A DNA stretch of 33,091 nucleotides. It comes from an uncultured Ruminococcus sp. GTDB lineage: Bacteria; Bacillota; Clostridia; Oscillospirales; Ruminococcaceae. The translations under genes and the position numbers were made by a program. The stretch is taken from NCBI GenBank assembly GCA_900315755.1, contig ONAI01000035.1:1-33091 (forward strand). The letters run 5' to 3'. Positions 21,332 to 30,385 of the stretch are shown in pieces. The notes beneath the pieces are model-generated. The model made no database searches and was not told where the DNA came from. It saw only the letters and a list, made by a program, of their open reading frames with translations. How positions within the stretch are numbered: position 1 is the stretch's first letter; every line of letters begins with the position of its first letter.

Positions 21332-23311
21332 ATGAAAGGAAATTTATTAAAGAAGCTTTCAGCCTGCGTACTCTGTGCTGCAATGACCTGTTCAGCTTCA
21401 CCATGTACTGCTTTTGCAGTTCCGAATTTAAACACCACTGTCGCTAAACTCGCCGCATCTGACAATGTCGTTTTCTCGACCGACTTCGAGGACGGCGATG
21501 CTTCAAAATTCTCAAAGCGCGGCGACACTGATACCTCGATACTCAAAGTCATCGAGGATGATAAGGCACCAAGCGGAAGCAAGGTATTGTCTATAACAGG
21601 ACGCGATCAGAGCTGGAATGGCCCATCGTTAGCAGTTGAAGGCATTCTTGAACCGAATGTCAAGTATGATATATCGGTCAAAGTGAAGGCTGCATGGTAT
21701 AACACAGTCTGCGTCTCACTCCAGCATACACCGGGCGGAGCAAGTGAGCCTCAGTATACAAACCTCGTAAAGGGCGTTTCTCAGGGCGACTATGTTGAAC
21801 TGACTGCAAGCTTTGCATACGGCGCTGAGGAAAAAGATGTTTCTCTTTACGTTGAAACATGGGGCGAAGCTAATGATCTCTGTATAGACGATTTCACTAT
21901 CACACTTTCACCTAATAACATGGATCCGAAAGCACCTTCACTTAAGGACGTTTACGGCGGAATGTTCAAGTTCGGTACCGCAACTACCGTTTCTGAGATA
22001 GCTCCTAAGTCCACTCAGGATCTCATTTGCAAGCACTTCAACAGTCTTACAGCCGGCAACGAACTCAAACCGGAAAATGTTCTCGACAGAGCCGCTTGTC
22101 TTGCACTCGCAGAGGACGGCGACGATACAAACCCGCAGGTAACTCTCGAAACTGCTAAGCCTATCCTCGAATTTGCAAGGAAAAATCATATCTCTATGAG
22201 AGGTCACGTACTTGTATGGCACCAGCAGACACCTATGTGGTTCTTCAAGGAAAACTATGATCCCGATGGCGAATGGGTATCCAAAGAAAAGATGCTCAAG
22301 CGTATGGAAAACTACATCAAGAACGTTTTCGCAGCTATCAAGAAGGATTATTCCGATATCGACTTCTACGCATGGGACGTTGTAAACGAGTGCTTCACTG
22401 ACTATGGCAAACCGAGAGCAGCAGGCTTCCCGGCAGAAGAAAACAACTATGAATCTTCTCCGTGGGTAAAGATCTTCGGCGATAATTCCTTCATCAAACC
22501 GGCATTCGAGTTCGCTAAGGAATACGCTCCTGAGGGATGCAAGCTTTATTACAACGACTTCAACGAGTATATGGATAAGAGCACTGCTATCGTAGACCTT
22601 ACCAAAGAGATCAATTCCGATGGTCACTACATCGACGGTATCGGAATGCAGTCGCACTTAAACGTTACAAATAACGGCGAGCCTACTCCTTTCCCATCAG
22701 TGGGTATGTACAGAAATGCACTCGAAAAATTCAGCAAAACAGGTCTCGACATACAGATAACCGAGCTCGATGCTACTGTAAACAATAAGAAATTCGACCT
22801 TCAGGCTGATTATTACAGCGACATCATGGACGCTATCGTTGACTATAAGGATTATGTTTCCGCTGTTGTTGTATGGGGTACTACCGACGATCAGAGCTGG
22901 AGAGCAGACCGCGATCCGCTCCTCTTCAATAAAGATTACTCCGTTAAGCCTTGCTTCGAGTCTATCGTTGACGGCATAGAATATGTTCCGTCCACAGACC
23001 CTGTAACTGATCCCGTAACCGACCCTGTAACTGATCCCGCAACAGAACCAGTAACAGATCCTATAACGATCTGGGGCGATGCTAACTGCGACACCAACGT
23101 TGATATGGCTGACGTTGTTATGGTAATGCAGGCAAGTCTTAACCCAGCTAAATACGGCATAAACGGTACAAGCGAAGACCACATCACAAAAACCGGCGAA
23201 GCTGCTGCTGATGTTGACGATAATGCAGGTCTTACAGTAAACGATGCGCTTGTTATACAGAAGTACACTCTTAAACTTTTGCCAAAACCATTTATCCCGA
23301 CAAATGAATGA
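21332..23311 (+). CDS. Cellulosomal CBM22-GH10 xylanase with dockerin
   Basis: A 659-residue secreted enzyme. Signal peptide 1-29 (cleaved near TAFAVPN). Residues about 45-194 form a CBM22-like xylan-binding module (FSTDFEDGDASKF ... NDLCIDDFTITL). The GH10 barrel follows (about 203-550): LTAGNELKPENV, RGHVLVWHQQTP, acid/base E353 in WDVVNE, QSHLNV, nucleophile E478 in QITELD, and VVWGTTDDQSW. A linker of six TDPV-type units (555-578) joins a dockerin (581-650; first loop D583-x-N585-x-D587...D594). It hydrolyses xylan backbones. ATG 21332 is chosen for GGAGG 11 nt upstream; the earlier ATG at 21290 precedes that site. Neighbour to the GH9 gene but with its own promoter and terminator. Confidence 0.96.
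   Translation: MKGNLLKKLSACVLCAAMTCSASPCTAFAVPNLNTTVAKLAASDNVVFSTDFEDGDASKFSKRGDTDTSILKVIEDDKAPSGSKVLSITGRDQSWNGPSLAVEGILEPNVKYDISVKVKAAWYNTVCVSLQHTPGGASEPQYTNLVKGVSQGDYVELTASFAYGAEEKDVSLYVETWGEANDLCIDDFTITLSPNNMDPKAPSLKDVYGGMFKFGTATTVSEIAPKSTQDLICKHFNSLTAGNELKPENVLDRAACLALAEDGDDTNPQVTLETAKPILEFARKNHISMRGHVLVWHQQTPMWFFKENYDPDGEWVSKEKMLKRMENYIKNVFAAIKKDYSDIDFYAWDVVNECFTDYGKPRAAGFPAEENNYESSPWVKIFGDNSFIKPAFEFAKEYAPEGCKLYYNDFNEYMDKSTAIVDLTKEINSDGHYIDGIGMQSHLNVTNNGEPTPFPSVGMYRNALEKFSKTGLDIQITELDATVNNKKFDLQADYYSDIMDAIVDYKDYVSAVVVWGTTDDQSWRADRDPLLFNKDYSVKPCFESIVDGIEYVPSTDPVTDPVTDPVTDPATEPVTDPITIWGDANCDTNVDMADVVMVMQASLNPAKYGINGTSEDHITKTGEAAADVDDNAGLTVNDALVIQKYTLKLLPKPFIPTNE
22994..23065 (+). repeat. 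12-nt tandem repeat encoding the TDPV linker of GH10
   Basis: Six four-residue units: TDPV three times, then TDPA, TEPV, TDPI. It matches the GH9 linker in style and length but has drifted at the 3' end. Confidence 0.85.
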
Positions 23312-23324
23312 TAAATGCTGATTA

Positions 23325-23366
23325 ATATCCGGCAGAGTTCTTCAATGAGCTCTGCCGGATATTATA
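23325..23366 (+). terminator. Terminator of the GH10 gene
   Basis: Thirteen-pair perfect stem ATATCCGGCAGAG (23325-23337) with CTCTGCCGGATAT (23350-23362), then TATATTAT. Confidence 0.85.
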
Positions 23367-23393
23367 TTATAACACCAAAAGCTCGGGTTTATA

Positions 23394-23424
23394 AGAAAAC
23401 GCCCTCTATTGCAGGACGTTTTCT
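23394..23424. terminator. Second hairpin after the GH10 gene
   Basis: AGAAAACG-C-CCT pairs with AGG-A-CGTTTTCT with one mismatch, A-rich left arm and T-rich right arm. Could act as a terminator in either direction. Confidence 0.5.
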
Positions 23425-23450
23425 CTTCCAAAACATACTTTATTAACAAA

Positions 23451-23483
23451 CCAAAAGCCCTGTATTCATTACAGGGCTTTTAC
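23451..23483 (-). terminator. Terminator of the 274-aa lipoprotein gene
   Basis: Twelve-pair stem AAAAGCCCTGTA (23453-23464) with TACAGGGCTTTT (23470-23481). On the minus strand the stem itself ends in TTTT. Confidence 0.85.
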
Positions 23484-23485
23484 TA

Positions 23486-24310
23486 TCAATATGGCAATTT
23501 AAATTTTCCGGCACGCCATACACCGTCTTCACCGAGAACCATTGAGAACTCATCATTCTCAGAATAAGCTACAGTTTTATCAGAATCATTACCGGTATAA
23601 AAATTCGTGACCTGAAGCACGACCTCATTGCCATTTCTCGACAAAACACCGGTTATTTTTGAAATTGAATAGAATATATCAGCGCCTCTTTTCGGTGCAA
23701 GCGCATAAACAGCGCCGTCCTTTTCGATATACTCTGTGCTGAGGTCAACAGGATATGCACTGCTGAATACTTTGCAGTAGTCATTTATAACATCCTGCAT
23801 TGAATGTATCGAAGGATCTGTGATAAGCTTGTACTGCCAGCCGAAATCGTTCTCAATATATGTAGATTCGTCCATTTCATAAGGGCATCCAAACTTGAAC
23901 TCCCACTCAGTACGACAAGCTGAATTGAACAGCGACTGTGCGGCTGTCATAAGAACGCGGTCATCCTGAGTTTCAACGTTTTCAATGTTGATACCGCCGT
24001 CCTTGTTAGGCTTAACAGTTCCGCCGCCGAGAGGATCGACCTGTCCGCCCTGATTATTGCTGTTATCATCAAACTTGCTGGGCTTGAGTTTATTTTCATC
24101 AGTTGAAGCTGTTGTCTGCTCTTTATCAAGACCTTTAAGTGTCACTTCAGAAGTAGTAGTCACATCAAGCGGATCAGGCTGAAGTGTCTGATTTGTGGTA
24201 TCGGTTTTAAGTGTGTTATCAGTGCTGCTGTCGGAATTATGCTTTTCACAGGCGGTAAACATGGAAAATGCTGCTGCCAGCGAAACAACAAATGCAATAG
24301 TCTTTTTCAT
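23486..24310 (-). CDS. Lipoprotein, unknown function, downstream of rnr
   Basis: A 274-residue protein with lipoprotein signal MKKTIAFVVSLAAAFSMF and lipobox FTAC (Cys 21). Residues 22-120 are a low-complexity Thr/Asp/Pro/Asn stalk. The C-terminal ~150 residues form a compact domain (AAQSLFNSACRTEWEFKFGCPYEMD ... GVWRAGKFKLPY) that I do not recognise. ATG 24310 with GGAGG 8 nt upstream. Only 13 nt follow the rnr stop, so it probably belongs to the secG-rnr transcript. Confidence 0.85.
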   Translation of the reverse strand: MKKTIAFVVSLAAAFSMFTACEKHNSDSSTDNTLKTDTTNQTLQPDPLDVTTTSEVTLKGLDKEQTTASTDENKLKPSKFDDNSNNQGGQVDPLGGGTVKPNKDGGINIENVETQDDRVLMTAAQSLFNSACRTEWEFKFGCPYEMDESTYIENDFGWQYKLITDPSIHSMQDVINDYCKVFSSAYPVDLSTEYIEKDGAVYALAPKRGADIFYSISKITGVLSRNGNEVVLQVTNFYTGNDSDKTVAYSENDEFSMVLGEDGVWRAGKFKLPY

Positions 24311-24323
24311 AACAAATCCTCCA

Positions 24324-26486
24324 TTAATCGTCATCATTATCCAGCACAAAGTCGATTATACCGTCGCTGACATTCACTGCCGCGCATATGACCTGTACTG
24401 TTTTTCCGAGTGTATAAGAAACTCCGCTGAATTTTTCAGTAAGCGAAACCGGCTCTGAATAATCATATTCCCCCTCAGGCAGAGTTCTTATATGAACGAG
24501 TCCCTCTATCGTGTTTGGAAGTTCGGCATAGAAACCAAACTCTGTAACGCTCGATATACGAGCGGTAAATGATTCCCCTATGTGCTGCTTCATTAATTCA
24601 GCCTTGTAGCAATCTTCGCACTCACGCTCAATTGAAACAGCTCTCAATTCGGCTGCTGAAGAGCGTTCCGCAGAATTCGCCGCAAAGCCTGTATAGCGTT
24701 TTCTGAGCCACTCATTGTCATAGCCTGCAAGAACATCGGTTATTATCCTGTGTATCGCAAGATCAGGATAGCGGCGTATCGGCGAGGTAAAATGAGCGTA
24801 GTCATCAAGGACAAGTCCGAAGTGACCAAGCGGCTCTGACGAATACTTAGCTTTCGCCATTGAGCGCAGTATCAGCAGATTTACCGCCTCGAACTTATCC
24901 GTACCTTTAGCTTTTTCGAGTATCTCACAAGCATGAACAGGCTTGAATTCCGTGAAATGCGGACAATCAAATCCGAATTTCGGAAGTATCTCATGCAGTG
25001 CTTCTACTTTTGCTTCCGGCGGCGCTTCATGAACGCGGTATACAAACGGAACCTGCTTTTCCCTTGCCAGCTTAGCCGCAGCCTCGTTTGCGGTAAGCAT
25101 GAATTCTTCTATAATACGTTCAGATTTTCCTCTTTCACGAGGTACTGCCCCTATGCAAACGCCTTCATCATTCAGTATGAGTTTGCTTTCAACAGTATCG
25201 AGCTCCGGAGCATGACGCTTCTTGCGCTTTACAATAAGCTTGTCCGCAAGTTCGTTCATAACAGGCAGACTTTTTGCCACTTCGCTGTATTTTTCACGTA
25301 TCTCCTGCGATGCACTGCCTTCAAGAAGCTGATTTATCTCCGTGTAAACGCCCTTGACGCGCGAACGTATCACACTTTTGCAGAAGCGGTAAGAGATCAT
25401 CTCGCCATAATTATCAAGCTGAATGAATGCCGAAAGTGTAAGTCTGTTTTCGTCCGGATTAAGCGAACATATGCCGTTTGAGATTTCCTTTGGAAGCATG
25501 GGTATTACTTTATCCGCGTAATAAATACTTGTTCCGCGGATCATAGCCTCCTTGTCAATAGCACTGTTGCCCTTGATATAGTGTGAAACATCAGCTATAT
25601 GAACGCCAAGCAGATAGCCGTCTTCCATTCTCTCAACAGACACAGCATCGTCAAGATCCTTTGATTCAGCGCTGTCAATGGTGAATATCGGCAGATGCCG
25701 CAGATCTTCACGGTTATTGAAGCAGTATTCCTGAACACCGCCCTCAGCTATCTTACGAGCCTCTTTCAGAGCCTCCTCAGGAAATTCGACCGGTGCGCCG
25801 TGGATAGCAATTATCGAAGCCGCACATGAAGCAGCCTGCTGCGAACTGCCGAAAACGGTAATGATCTTTACTTTATGCTCGGCGTGTCTTCTTCCGCGGT
25901 AGACTATCTCAGCCATTACCTTGTCGCCGTTGCTGAAACGGATGCTCTCCGCCTCACTGATTATCATATGGTTCTTCGCAGCGGTATCCGGTACAAGATA
26001 CGGTTTGCCGTCAACATACTCTATACTTCCTGTGAGCGTCTGGCTTCCGAATTCTATAATGTCAACTACTTCTCCCTCAGGCTCTCCGGTACGCGATGCT
26101 ATCGGCGAAATAAGCACCCTGTCATTCGGCATAGCACCGAGCATACACTTTCCCGGAACAAAATATTCTACCCCGTCATCAGTCTCGGCAAATCCGAACG
26201 TCCTGCTGAGACGTGTGACCGTTCCCGGAAATACATTAAGCTTTGAACACAGTCCGACCTTCATGCCCTTTTTGACGGTGATAAGTCCTTCCTGACGCAG
26301 TTCCGCAAAAGCATTCACAAAATTTTCTCTGCCGTTTTTCTTGGTCCTGCATTTGGATTCAAGCTGATCTATCGGTATTGTCTTTTTGGAAAACGTATTC
26401 AGAAATGTGACTATCTTCTTTTTGTATGATTCAACGCTGACAGCGTCTTTTCTGCCTGAAGATTTCTTTTTCGATTTTTCTGACAT
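24324..26486 (-). CDS. rnr: Ribonuclease R (3'-5' exoribonuclease)
   Basis: A 720-residue RNase II/R family enzyme. In order: an N-terminal basic winged-helix region (about 1-75), two cold-shock domains (GTVTRLSRTFGFAETDDGVEYFVP), the RNB catalytic domain with the Mg-binding FTIDSAESKDLDDAV motif, GVHIADVSHYI and HFTSPIRRYPDL, and a C-terminal S1 domain (FTARISSVTEFGFYAEL). It degrades structured RNA and takes part in rRNA and tmRNA-linked quality control. ATG 26486 with GGAGG 7 nt upstream; the longer frame to 26549 runs through the terminator hairpin. It ends with acidic DNDDD, not the Lys-rich tail seen in some homologues. Lies after secG, a common Firmicutes order. Confidence 0.96.
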   Translation of the reverse strand: MSEKSKKKSSGRKDAVSVESYKKKIVTFLNTFSKKTIPIDQLESKCRTKKNGRENFVNAFAELRQEGLITVKKGMKVGLCSKLNVFPGTVTRLSRTFGFAETDDGVEYFVPGKCMLGAMPNDRVLISPIASRTGEPEGEVVDIIEFGSQTLTGSIEYVDGKPYLVPDTAAKNHMIISEAESIRFSNGDKVMAEIVYRGRRHAEHKVKIITVFGSSQQAASCAASIIAIHGAPVEFPEEALKEARKIAEGGVQEYCFNNREDLRHLPIFTIDSAESKDLDDAVSVERMEDGYLLGVHIADVSHYIKGNSAIDKEAMIRGTSIYYADKVIPMLPKEISNGICSLNPDENRLTLSAFIQLDNYGEMISYRFCKSVIRSRVKGVYTEINQLLEGSASQEIREKYSEVAKSLPVMNELADKLIVKRKKRHAPELDTVESKLILNDEGVCIGAVPRERGKSERIIEEFMLTANEAAAKLAREKQVPFVYRVHEAPPEAKVEALHEILPKFGFDCPHFTEFKPVHACEILEKAKGTDKFEAVNLLILRSMAKAKYSSEPLGHFGLVLDDYAHFTSPIRRYPDLAIHRIITDVLAGYDNEWLRKRYTGFAANSAERSSAAELRAVSIERECEDCYKAELMKQHIGESFTARISSVTEFGFYAELPNTIEGLVHIRTLPEGEYDYSEPVSLTEKFSGVSYTLGKTVQVICAAVNVSDGIIDFVLDNDDD

Positions 26487-26519
26487 TTGCACCTCCAATG
26501 GTGAAAGATGTGTGTCTCC

Positions 26520-26556
26520 TGAAAAAACAAGCCCCATGACCGATGTCATAGGGCAA
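26520..26556 (-). terminator. Intra-operon terminator or attenuator between secG and rnr
   Basis: GCCCCATGAC (26531-26540) pairs with GTCATAGGGC (26545-26554), one mismatch that becomes G-U on the minus strand; then TTGTTTTTTC on that strand. It would let only part of the secG transcripts continue into rnr. Confidence 0.8.
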
Positions 26557-26561
26557 ATTGA

Positions 26562-26819
26562 TTACTTGGAAAAGATCGGTATAAGGTTTATTGCAAGAAC
26601 CAATACAAACATTATAATACCGAGAGTTCTTGTTATCTTGTTGAGGATAGCTTCTTTAGTTCTGCCCTCGTTCTTACCGTAGAACGAATCTGAACTTGCT
26701 CCTGTAAGAGCTGCTGACATACTGTCCTGAGACTTCTGATCCTGTGAAAGACAAAGAATAATAACGAGTGCGCAAATTATCATGAGCGCAACACCGCCAA
26801 CGATTTCAAGTGCCGACAT
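26562..26819 (-). CDS. secG: Preprotein translocase subunit SecG
   Basis: An 85-residue protein with two transmembrane helices (about 5-24 and 61-82) and the family's short loop with Gln/Ser and a Gly-Lys-Asn segment (SSDSFYGKNEGRTKEAILNKIT). SecG is the small accessory subunit of the SecYEG channel. The loop motif GKN-x-GRTKE is characteristic. GGAGG lies 6 nt before the ATG. Own promoter, with rnr downstream. Confidence 0.95.
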   Translation of the reverse strand: MSALEIVGGVALMIICALVIILCLSQDQKSQDSMSAALTGASSDSFYGKNEGRTKEAILNKITRTLGIIMFVLVLAINLIPIFSK

Positions 26820-26875
26820 AATTTACCTCCGTATGATTAATGACATAAAGTCTTAACATTTCTATTAACTTAATT

Positions 26876-26904
26876 ATTATACCACAATCTGTGCAATATT
26901 GCAA
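26876..26904 (-). promoter_or_regulatory. Promoter of secG-rnr
   Basis: On the minus strand: TTGCAA (26904-26899), 17-bp spacer, TATAAT (26881-26876) preceded by TGG (extended -10). Confidence 0.75.
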
Positions 26905-26961
26905 TAGTCTTATACTAAGAAACCGCAAAGATTTTGCACCTCAAAATTGTAGGTTTTATAC

Positions 26962-26993
26962 AAGAAACCGCGTACTCTCTGAGTACGCGGTCA
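26962..26993 (-). terminator. Terminator of the Wzz-like gene
   Basis: Eleven-pair perfect stem ACCGCGTACTC (26967-26977) with GAGTACGCGGT (26981-26991), a 3-nt loop, and TTTCTTG after it on the minus strand. Confidence 0.85.
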
Positions 26994-27002
26994 ATAGTTC
27001 AA

Positions 27003-28610
27003 TTACTTCTTATTATTTTTCTTTGATTTTGAAGTTCCGTCTGCTTCAGCACCGATAGCCTCTGCGACTTCGTCGATAAGCTCGTCCATATCGTCATCGT
27101 CGTCATCGTCGTCATCGTCATCTCCGCCTGAAGAAGCATTGCCTGCGAAAGCAACAGCAGCTGCCGGCTTTTTCTTGTTTTCGTCTTTGATAGCGGTTAC
27201 GAAAGCAATACCAAAGTAAATGAAGAAAATGAGTGCTTCAACAAGAATTATCTGTTTGAGAGAATTCTTGATGATGACCTTGATGCCTTCTGCTGCGGAA
27301 TTTGAAGGCGGTACAAGCACCTTATAAGCGTTTGCAAATTCAACGTCCTCATAGTACTCTTCGGCAGCAGCCTTTGTCTTATCAACAATAGTGCTTACCT
27401 TCTCGCTGATTTTTGCAAGCATCTCCTCCATTTCCTCTACCTGCTCATCTGTACTGTTTGAAGCAGAGTTAAGAGCCTCTTTTCTTGATTCATAGAAATT
27501 GATCTGCTGTCTTGTCTCAGCGATCTCAGCTGCAAGGTTAACTTCCTTCTGAACAAGCTTATCATACTCTTCTGAGTTCTTTGAGATCTCAGCGTTAGCA
27601 CCATCGGAATTCTGCATTACAAGGAGAGTATCCTTCTGATATTTCTCCTTAGCAGCTACAACAGCGTTATAGCTTTCCTCGTCAGCGTCCTTCTGACGTG
27701 TGAGGCTGTCGATCCTGAACTGATAGTAGTCGATTGACTGCTGCTTGTTCTTGGTGATATTGTTTACAGTAATAAGTGACTCAGCCTTATCGAGGTCAAG
27801 TGTGCGTACAGTCTTGATAGACTCATAAAGGTCATCGAAAGTATCTCCGCTTGCTGAACGGAAATGAGTTGTATCACTTGCAGAGAGTTCATTGATGTAT
27901 TTTGCAAGAGTTGAAAGTGTCTGTCTGAAGAGATCAACTGCTTCCGGATAGTCATAACTCTTGTAGTCGATATTGGTAACAGCAGCACCAAGAGTCTCGT
28001 TATATCCATACTCCTTGTAGAAGTATATGCGATACTGATCGAGGATCTCCTTGAAGACATCTACTGCCTTATCGCCGCTGAGCCCTGTACCGTTGTAATC
28101 AAATGTGATCTTATACTGTGTAGGATAATAGGAAACATCAAGAACCGCATCAGCAGCTGCAAGATTTCCGTTCTGAGCCTTGTCCATAATGCTCTTATAA
28201 GTTGTGATCCTGTCAATAGCATCCGAAGGAACAATACCGGAAACACGGATATTCTGTCTGATAGGTTCAAGATTTTTAATATCCATATCAAGCTCATTGA
28301 GAGCGTTTGTGATGACCTCAGGTGATCTGATGGTATTTACATCCAGTGTTCTTCCCTTAGGATCAAGACCTTTCTCGATACCCTTATAAGAGAAGCTTAC
28401 AAGCGCTGTGAGCGCAGGTTTGTTACGTAAGGTCTGAACTGTATTGATACCAAGGAGTAATGCTGCAAGCATAGCTGCGATGATTATCCACGGAAGAAAA
28501 TATTTCTTCATTTTTCGCATAATGCTCGAAAGAGATATTACAACTTCGTCCTTATCATCTTCAGCATTTTTTATCGTAACGTTAAGGTTACGGTCTGTAT
28601 TCTTAGCCAT
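27003..28610 (-). CDS. Wzz/chain-length-determinant-like membrane protein with poly-Asp tail
   Basis: A 535-residue protein with the two-helix plan of polysaccharide co-polymerases: cytoplasmic N-terminus with a basic SIMRKMKKYF just before TM1 (about 37-56), a ~390-residue extracellular part with long coiled coils (TRQKDADEESYNAVVAAKEK ... EVNLAAEIAETRQQINFYESRKEAL), and TM2 (about 454-474) followed by a cytoplasmic tail. The tail holds 11 consecutive Asp (497-507) and an acidic helix, ending in Lys/Asn. No Walker kinase motif, so not the tyrosine-kinase half. Likely helps set length or export of a surface polysaccharide; no sugar-polymer genes sit next to it, so this rests on architecture. 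ATG 28610 with GGAGG 6 nt upstream; an upstream TTG lies inside the ribosome site. Confidence 0.75.
   Translation of the reverse strand: MAKNTDRNLNVTIKNAEDDKDEVVISLSSIMRKMKKYFLPWIIIAAMLAALLLGINTVQTLRNKPALTALVSFSYKGIEKGLDPKGRTLDVNTIRSPEVITNALNELDMDIKNLEPIRQNIRVSGIVPSDAIDRITTYKSIMDKAQNGNLAAADAVLDVSYYPTQYKITFDYNGTGLSGDKAVDVFKEILDQYRIYFYKEYGYNETLGAAVTNIDYKSYDYPEAVDLFRQTLSTLAKYINELSASDTTHFRSASGDTFDDLYESIKTVRTLDLDKAESLITVNNITKNKQQSIDYYQFRIDSLTRQKDADEESYNAVVAAKEKYQKDTLLVMQNSDGANAEISKNSEEYDKLVQKEVNLAAEIAETRQQINFYESRKEALNSASNSTDEQVEEMEEMLAKISEKVSTIVDKTKAAAEEYYEDVEFANAYKVLVPPSNSAAEGIKVIIKNSLKQIILVEALIFFIYFGIAFVTAIKDENKKKPAAAVAFAGNASSGGDDDDDDDDDDDMDELIDEVAEAIGAEADGTSKSKKNNKK
27090..27122 (-). repeat. 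Asp-codon microsatellite (11 x GAY)
   Basis: Eleven Asp codons in a row mixing GAT and GAC in the C-terminal tail. Prone to slippage in steps of 3 nt, so length may differ among strains. Confidence 0.85.
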
Positions 28611-28667
28611 TTTTACCTCCAATTTGATTTACATTTTGTTATTTGGCGCAAAATCCGCCACTTAATC

Positions 28668-28696
28668 ATTATATCACTAAAAACGGCCAGCGTCAA
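28668..28696 (-). promoter_or_regulatory. Promoter of the Wzz-like gene
   Basis: On the minus strand: TTGACG (28696-28691), 17-bp spacer, TATAAT (28673-28668) preceded by TGA. Confidence 0.75.
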
Positions 28697-28783
28697 CGTT
28701 TTTTTGACATTTCTGATATTTTCCAATATTTGTCCAAATAATTCAATTTTTACGCTTTACGATTGACAGATTTGTAATCAATT

Positions 28784-30250
28784 TCAGAAGAATCTGAGCA
28801 TTTTGAGTTCCGAAAGGCCTTCTCCGCAGAATCTGAGATATATAGGGTAAACGCCATGAGGAATGTTTAATTCAGCAGTGACTTCCTGCCATGAATCATT
28901 CTCCGGAACAGCAATCTCGCCGATAACATTGCCGCCGGCTTCGGTGCTTACAACATACTTTCCCGCACATCCGCGGACAGTAAGCGACATTCCCTGACCG
29001 CCGCTGAATCTGAAATACTTATAGCCTATGAGAGTGTTATTACCTATTTCAGCAATATATCTTTCATCACCTGAATGAGTAACATTCGGGAAGCTTTCTG
29101 TGTATATCTTATTAGAACCGTGCGGCATATTCCCATTAGTAATATTGCAGGCAATAACAGCAGGATAGCTTCCGTTGCCGGCAAGAGGTCCGCCATTCAG
29201 ACCGCAGGATGTCATTTCGACCTGCTTTATCGAGCCATCCGGAGCGACCTCTATACGCTCGGCGCAAGCCTGACGGCTGTAATCCGACTTATGAGTAAGG
29301 CGGTGATAGAACACATACCACTGTCCGTTTATTTCAATAATACTGCCATGAGTAGTACCTGTCATATTCATTCTTGTATCGTCGGTAACACCGTTTACTC
29401 CGACATCACCATTCGACACGAGAGTTCCACCGAAAGTAAAATCCCTGTCAGGTTTATCGCTGACAGCATAGCAAAGTTCGTGATTCTTCTGAGATGAATA
29501 GACAAAATAATACTTGTCCCCTACCTTACGCATGGAGCTTGCCTCAAAGAATTCATGTCCGCCGAAATCCACTCCATACGGAATTATATGGTGCGGCTCG
29601 CCTTTTACAGTCAGCATATCGTCTTCGAGTTCAACGACAGCCGGTCCGTTGACATTATCTTCTGTTGCGAGTATCTCATCACGCGATTTATTATAGCGCT
29701 TCATTACTTCCTGCATTTTTTCTTCATCAGCAGCAAGTATCTCATTTGCCTCGTCCTGATACTGAGTACCATAATATATGAGGATAGTACCGTTATCATT
29801 AAATGCACACGGATCAAAACAGACATATTTCTTCATAGGAGTACCATCCGGATAACGGATAAATCCAAGATACTCATACTTTCCCGCAGGCTCATCACAT
29901 ACGGCTACACTTATAGGTCCGAAATAACCGCCTATACCGAAATCGCCCGACATACAATAATATAGATAGTATTTTCCGTCGTTGCCCTTAACAACATCGG
30001 GAGCGTACATATAAGGTCTTTCGTTGTAGTCAGGATCCTGCTGAGCACGGTATATGACACCCTCGCAGCGCCAGTCAGCAAGATCGTCAACCGGAGCTGA
30101 ATAGACTGTGTAATCGCCCATACAGAAAGTCCTGCCGCCTTCAAAATCATGTGAACCGTAAAGATAAACGCGGTCTCCGAAAATATGGGGTTCTCCGTCC
30201 GGAATACAGACATCGGGAGGGAGGAAAGGGTTATACGCCTGTTTTTTCAT
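28784..30250 (-). CDS. Intracellular glycoside hydrolase family 43 (beta-xylosidase / arabinofuranosidase type)
   Basis: A 488-residue protein without signal peptide, so cytoplasmic. N-terminal five-bladed propeller: PPDVCIPDGEPHIFGDRVYLYGSHD carries the likely base D18, YVCFDPCAF the pKa-tuning D146, and HEFFEASSMRK the likely acid E236; RPYMYAPDVVKGNDGKYYLYY and GQWYVFYHR are further family strands. The C-terminal ~130 residues form a beta-rich CBM6-like domain (YKYFRFSGGQGMSLTVRGCAGKYVVS). It would trim imported xylo- or arabino-oligosaccharides from the work of the secreted GH10. ATG 30250 with GAGGTGA about 7 nt upstream. 150 nt after glmM on the same strand, with a long foldable hairpin between. 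Exact substrate unknown. I see no clear terminator after it. Confidence 0.9.
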   Translation of the reverse strand: MKKQAYNPFLPPDVCIPDGEPHIFGDRVYLYGSHDFEGGRTFCMGDYTVYSAPVDDLADWRCEGVIYRAQQDPDYNERPYMYAPDVVKGNDGKYYLYYCMSGDFGIGGYFGPISVAVCDEPAGKYEYLGFIRYPDGTPMKKYVCFDPCAFNDNGTILIYYGTQYQDEANEILAADEEKMQEVMKRYNKSRDEILATEDNVNGPAVVELEDDMLTVKGEPHHIIPYGVDFGGHEFFEASSMRKVGDKYYFVYSSQKNHELCYAVSDKPDRDFTFGGTLVSNGDVGVNGVTDDTRMNMTGTTHGSIIEINGQWYVFYHRLTHKSDYSRQACAERIEVAPDGSIKQVEMTSCGLNGGPLAGNGSYPAVIACNITNGNMPHGSNKIYTESFPNVTHSGDERYIAEIGNNTLIGYKYFRFSGGQGMSLTVRGCAGKYVVSTEAGGNVIGEIAVPENDSWQEVTAELNIPHGVYPIYLRFCGEGLSELKMLRFF

Positions 30251-30273
30251 AAATTTCACCTCATATATCACAA

Positions 30274-30385
30274 GGACGTGTACTTAGCCTAAAACTCACG
30301 CCGGAACTGATACTTTTATCACGGAAAATACCGCTATCTGCAAAAAGTATAACGTTCAGCGGAAATGACAGGCTACGCACCGTCC
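30274..30385 (-). ncRNA. Long interrupted hairpin in the glmM-GH43 gap (candidate structured leader)
   Basis: Four nested helices on one axis. Plus-strand coordinates: 30274-30278 with 30381-30385, and 30285-30290 with 30370-30375; 30299-30301 and 30304-30307 with 30359-30361 and 30354-30357; 30310-30317 with 30343-30350 (8 perfect pairs); 30322-30324 with 30331-30333. The base lies 24 nt from the GH43 start. I do not recognise a known riboswitch. Alternatives: a processing signal or a small inverted-repeat mobile element (MITE). Confidence 0.45.

Noticed and set aside
21938-22657. Long open frame antisense to the GH10 domain (239 aa)
   Set aside because: No ribosome site or family resemblance, and the plus strand encodes an intact GH10 with all catalytic residues.
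24933-25481. 182-aa frame antisense to rnr
   Set aside because: A shadow of the RNB domain coding sequence without signals of its own.
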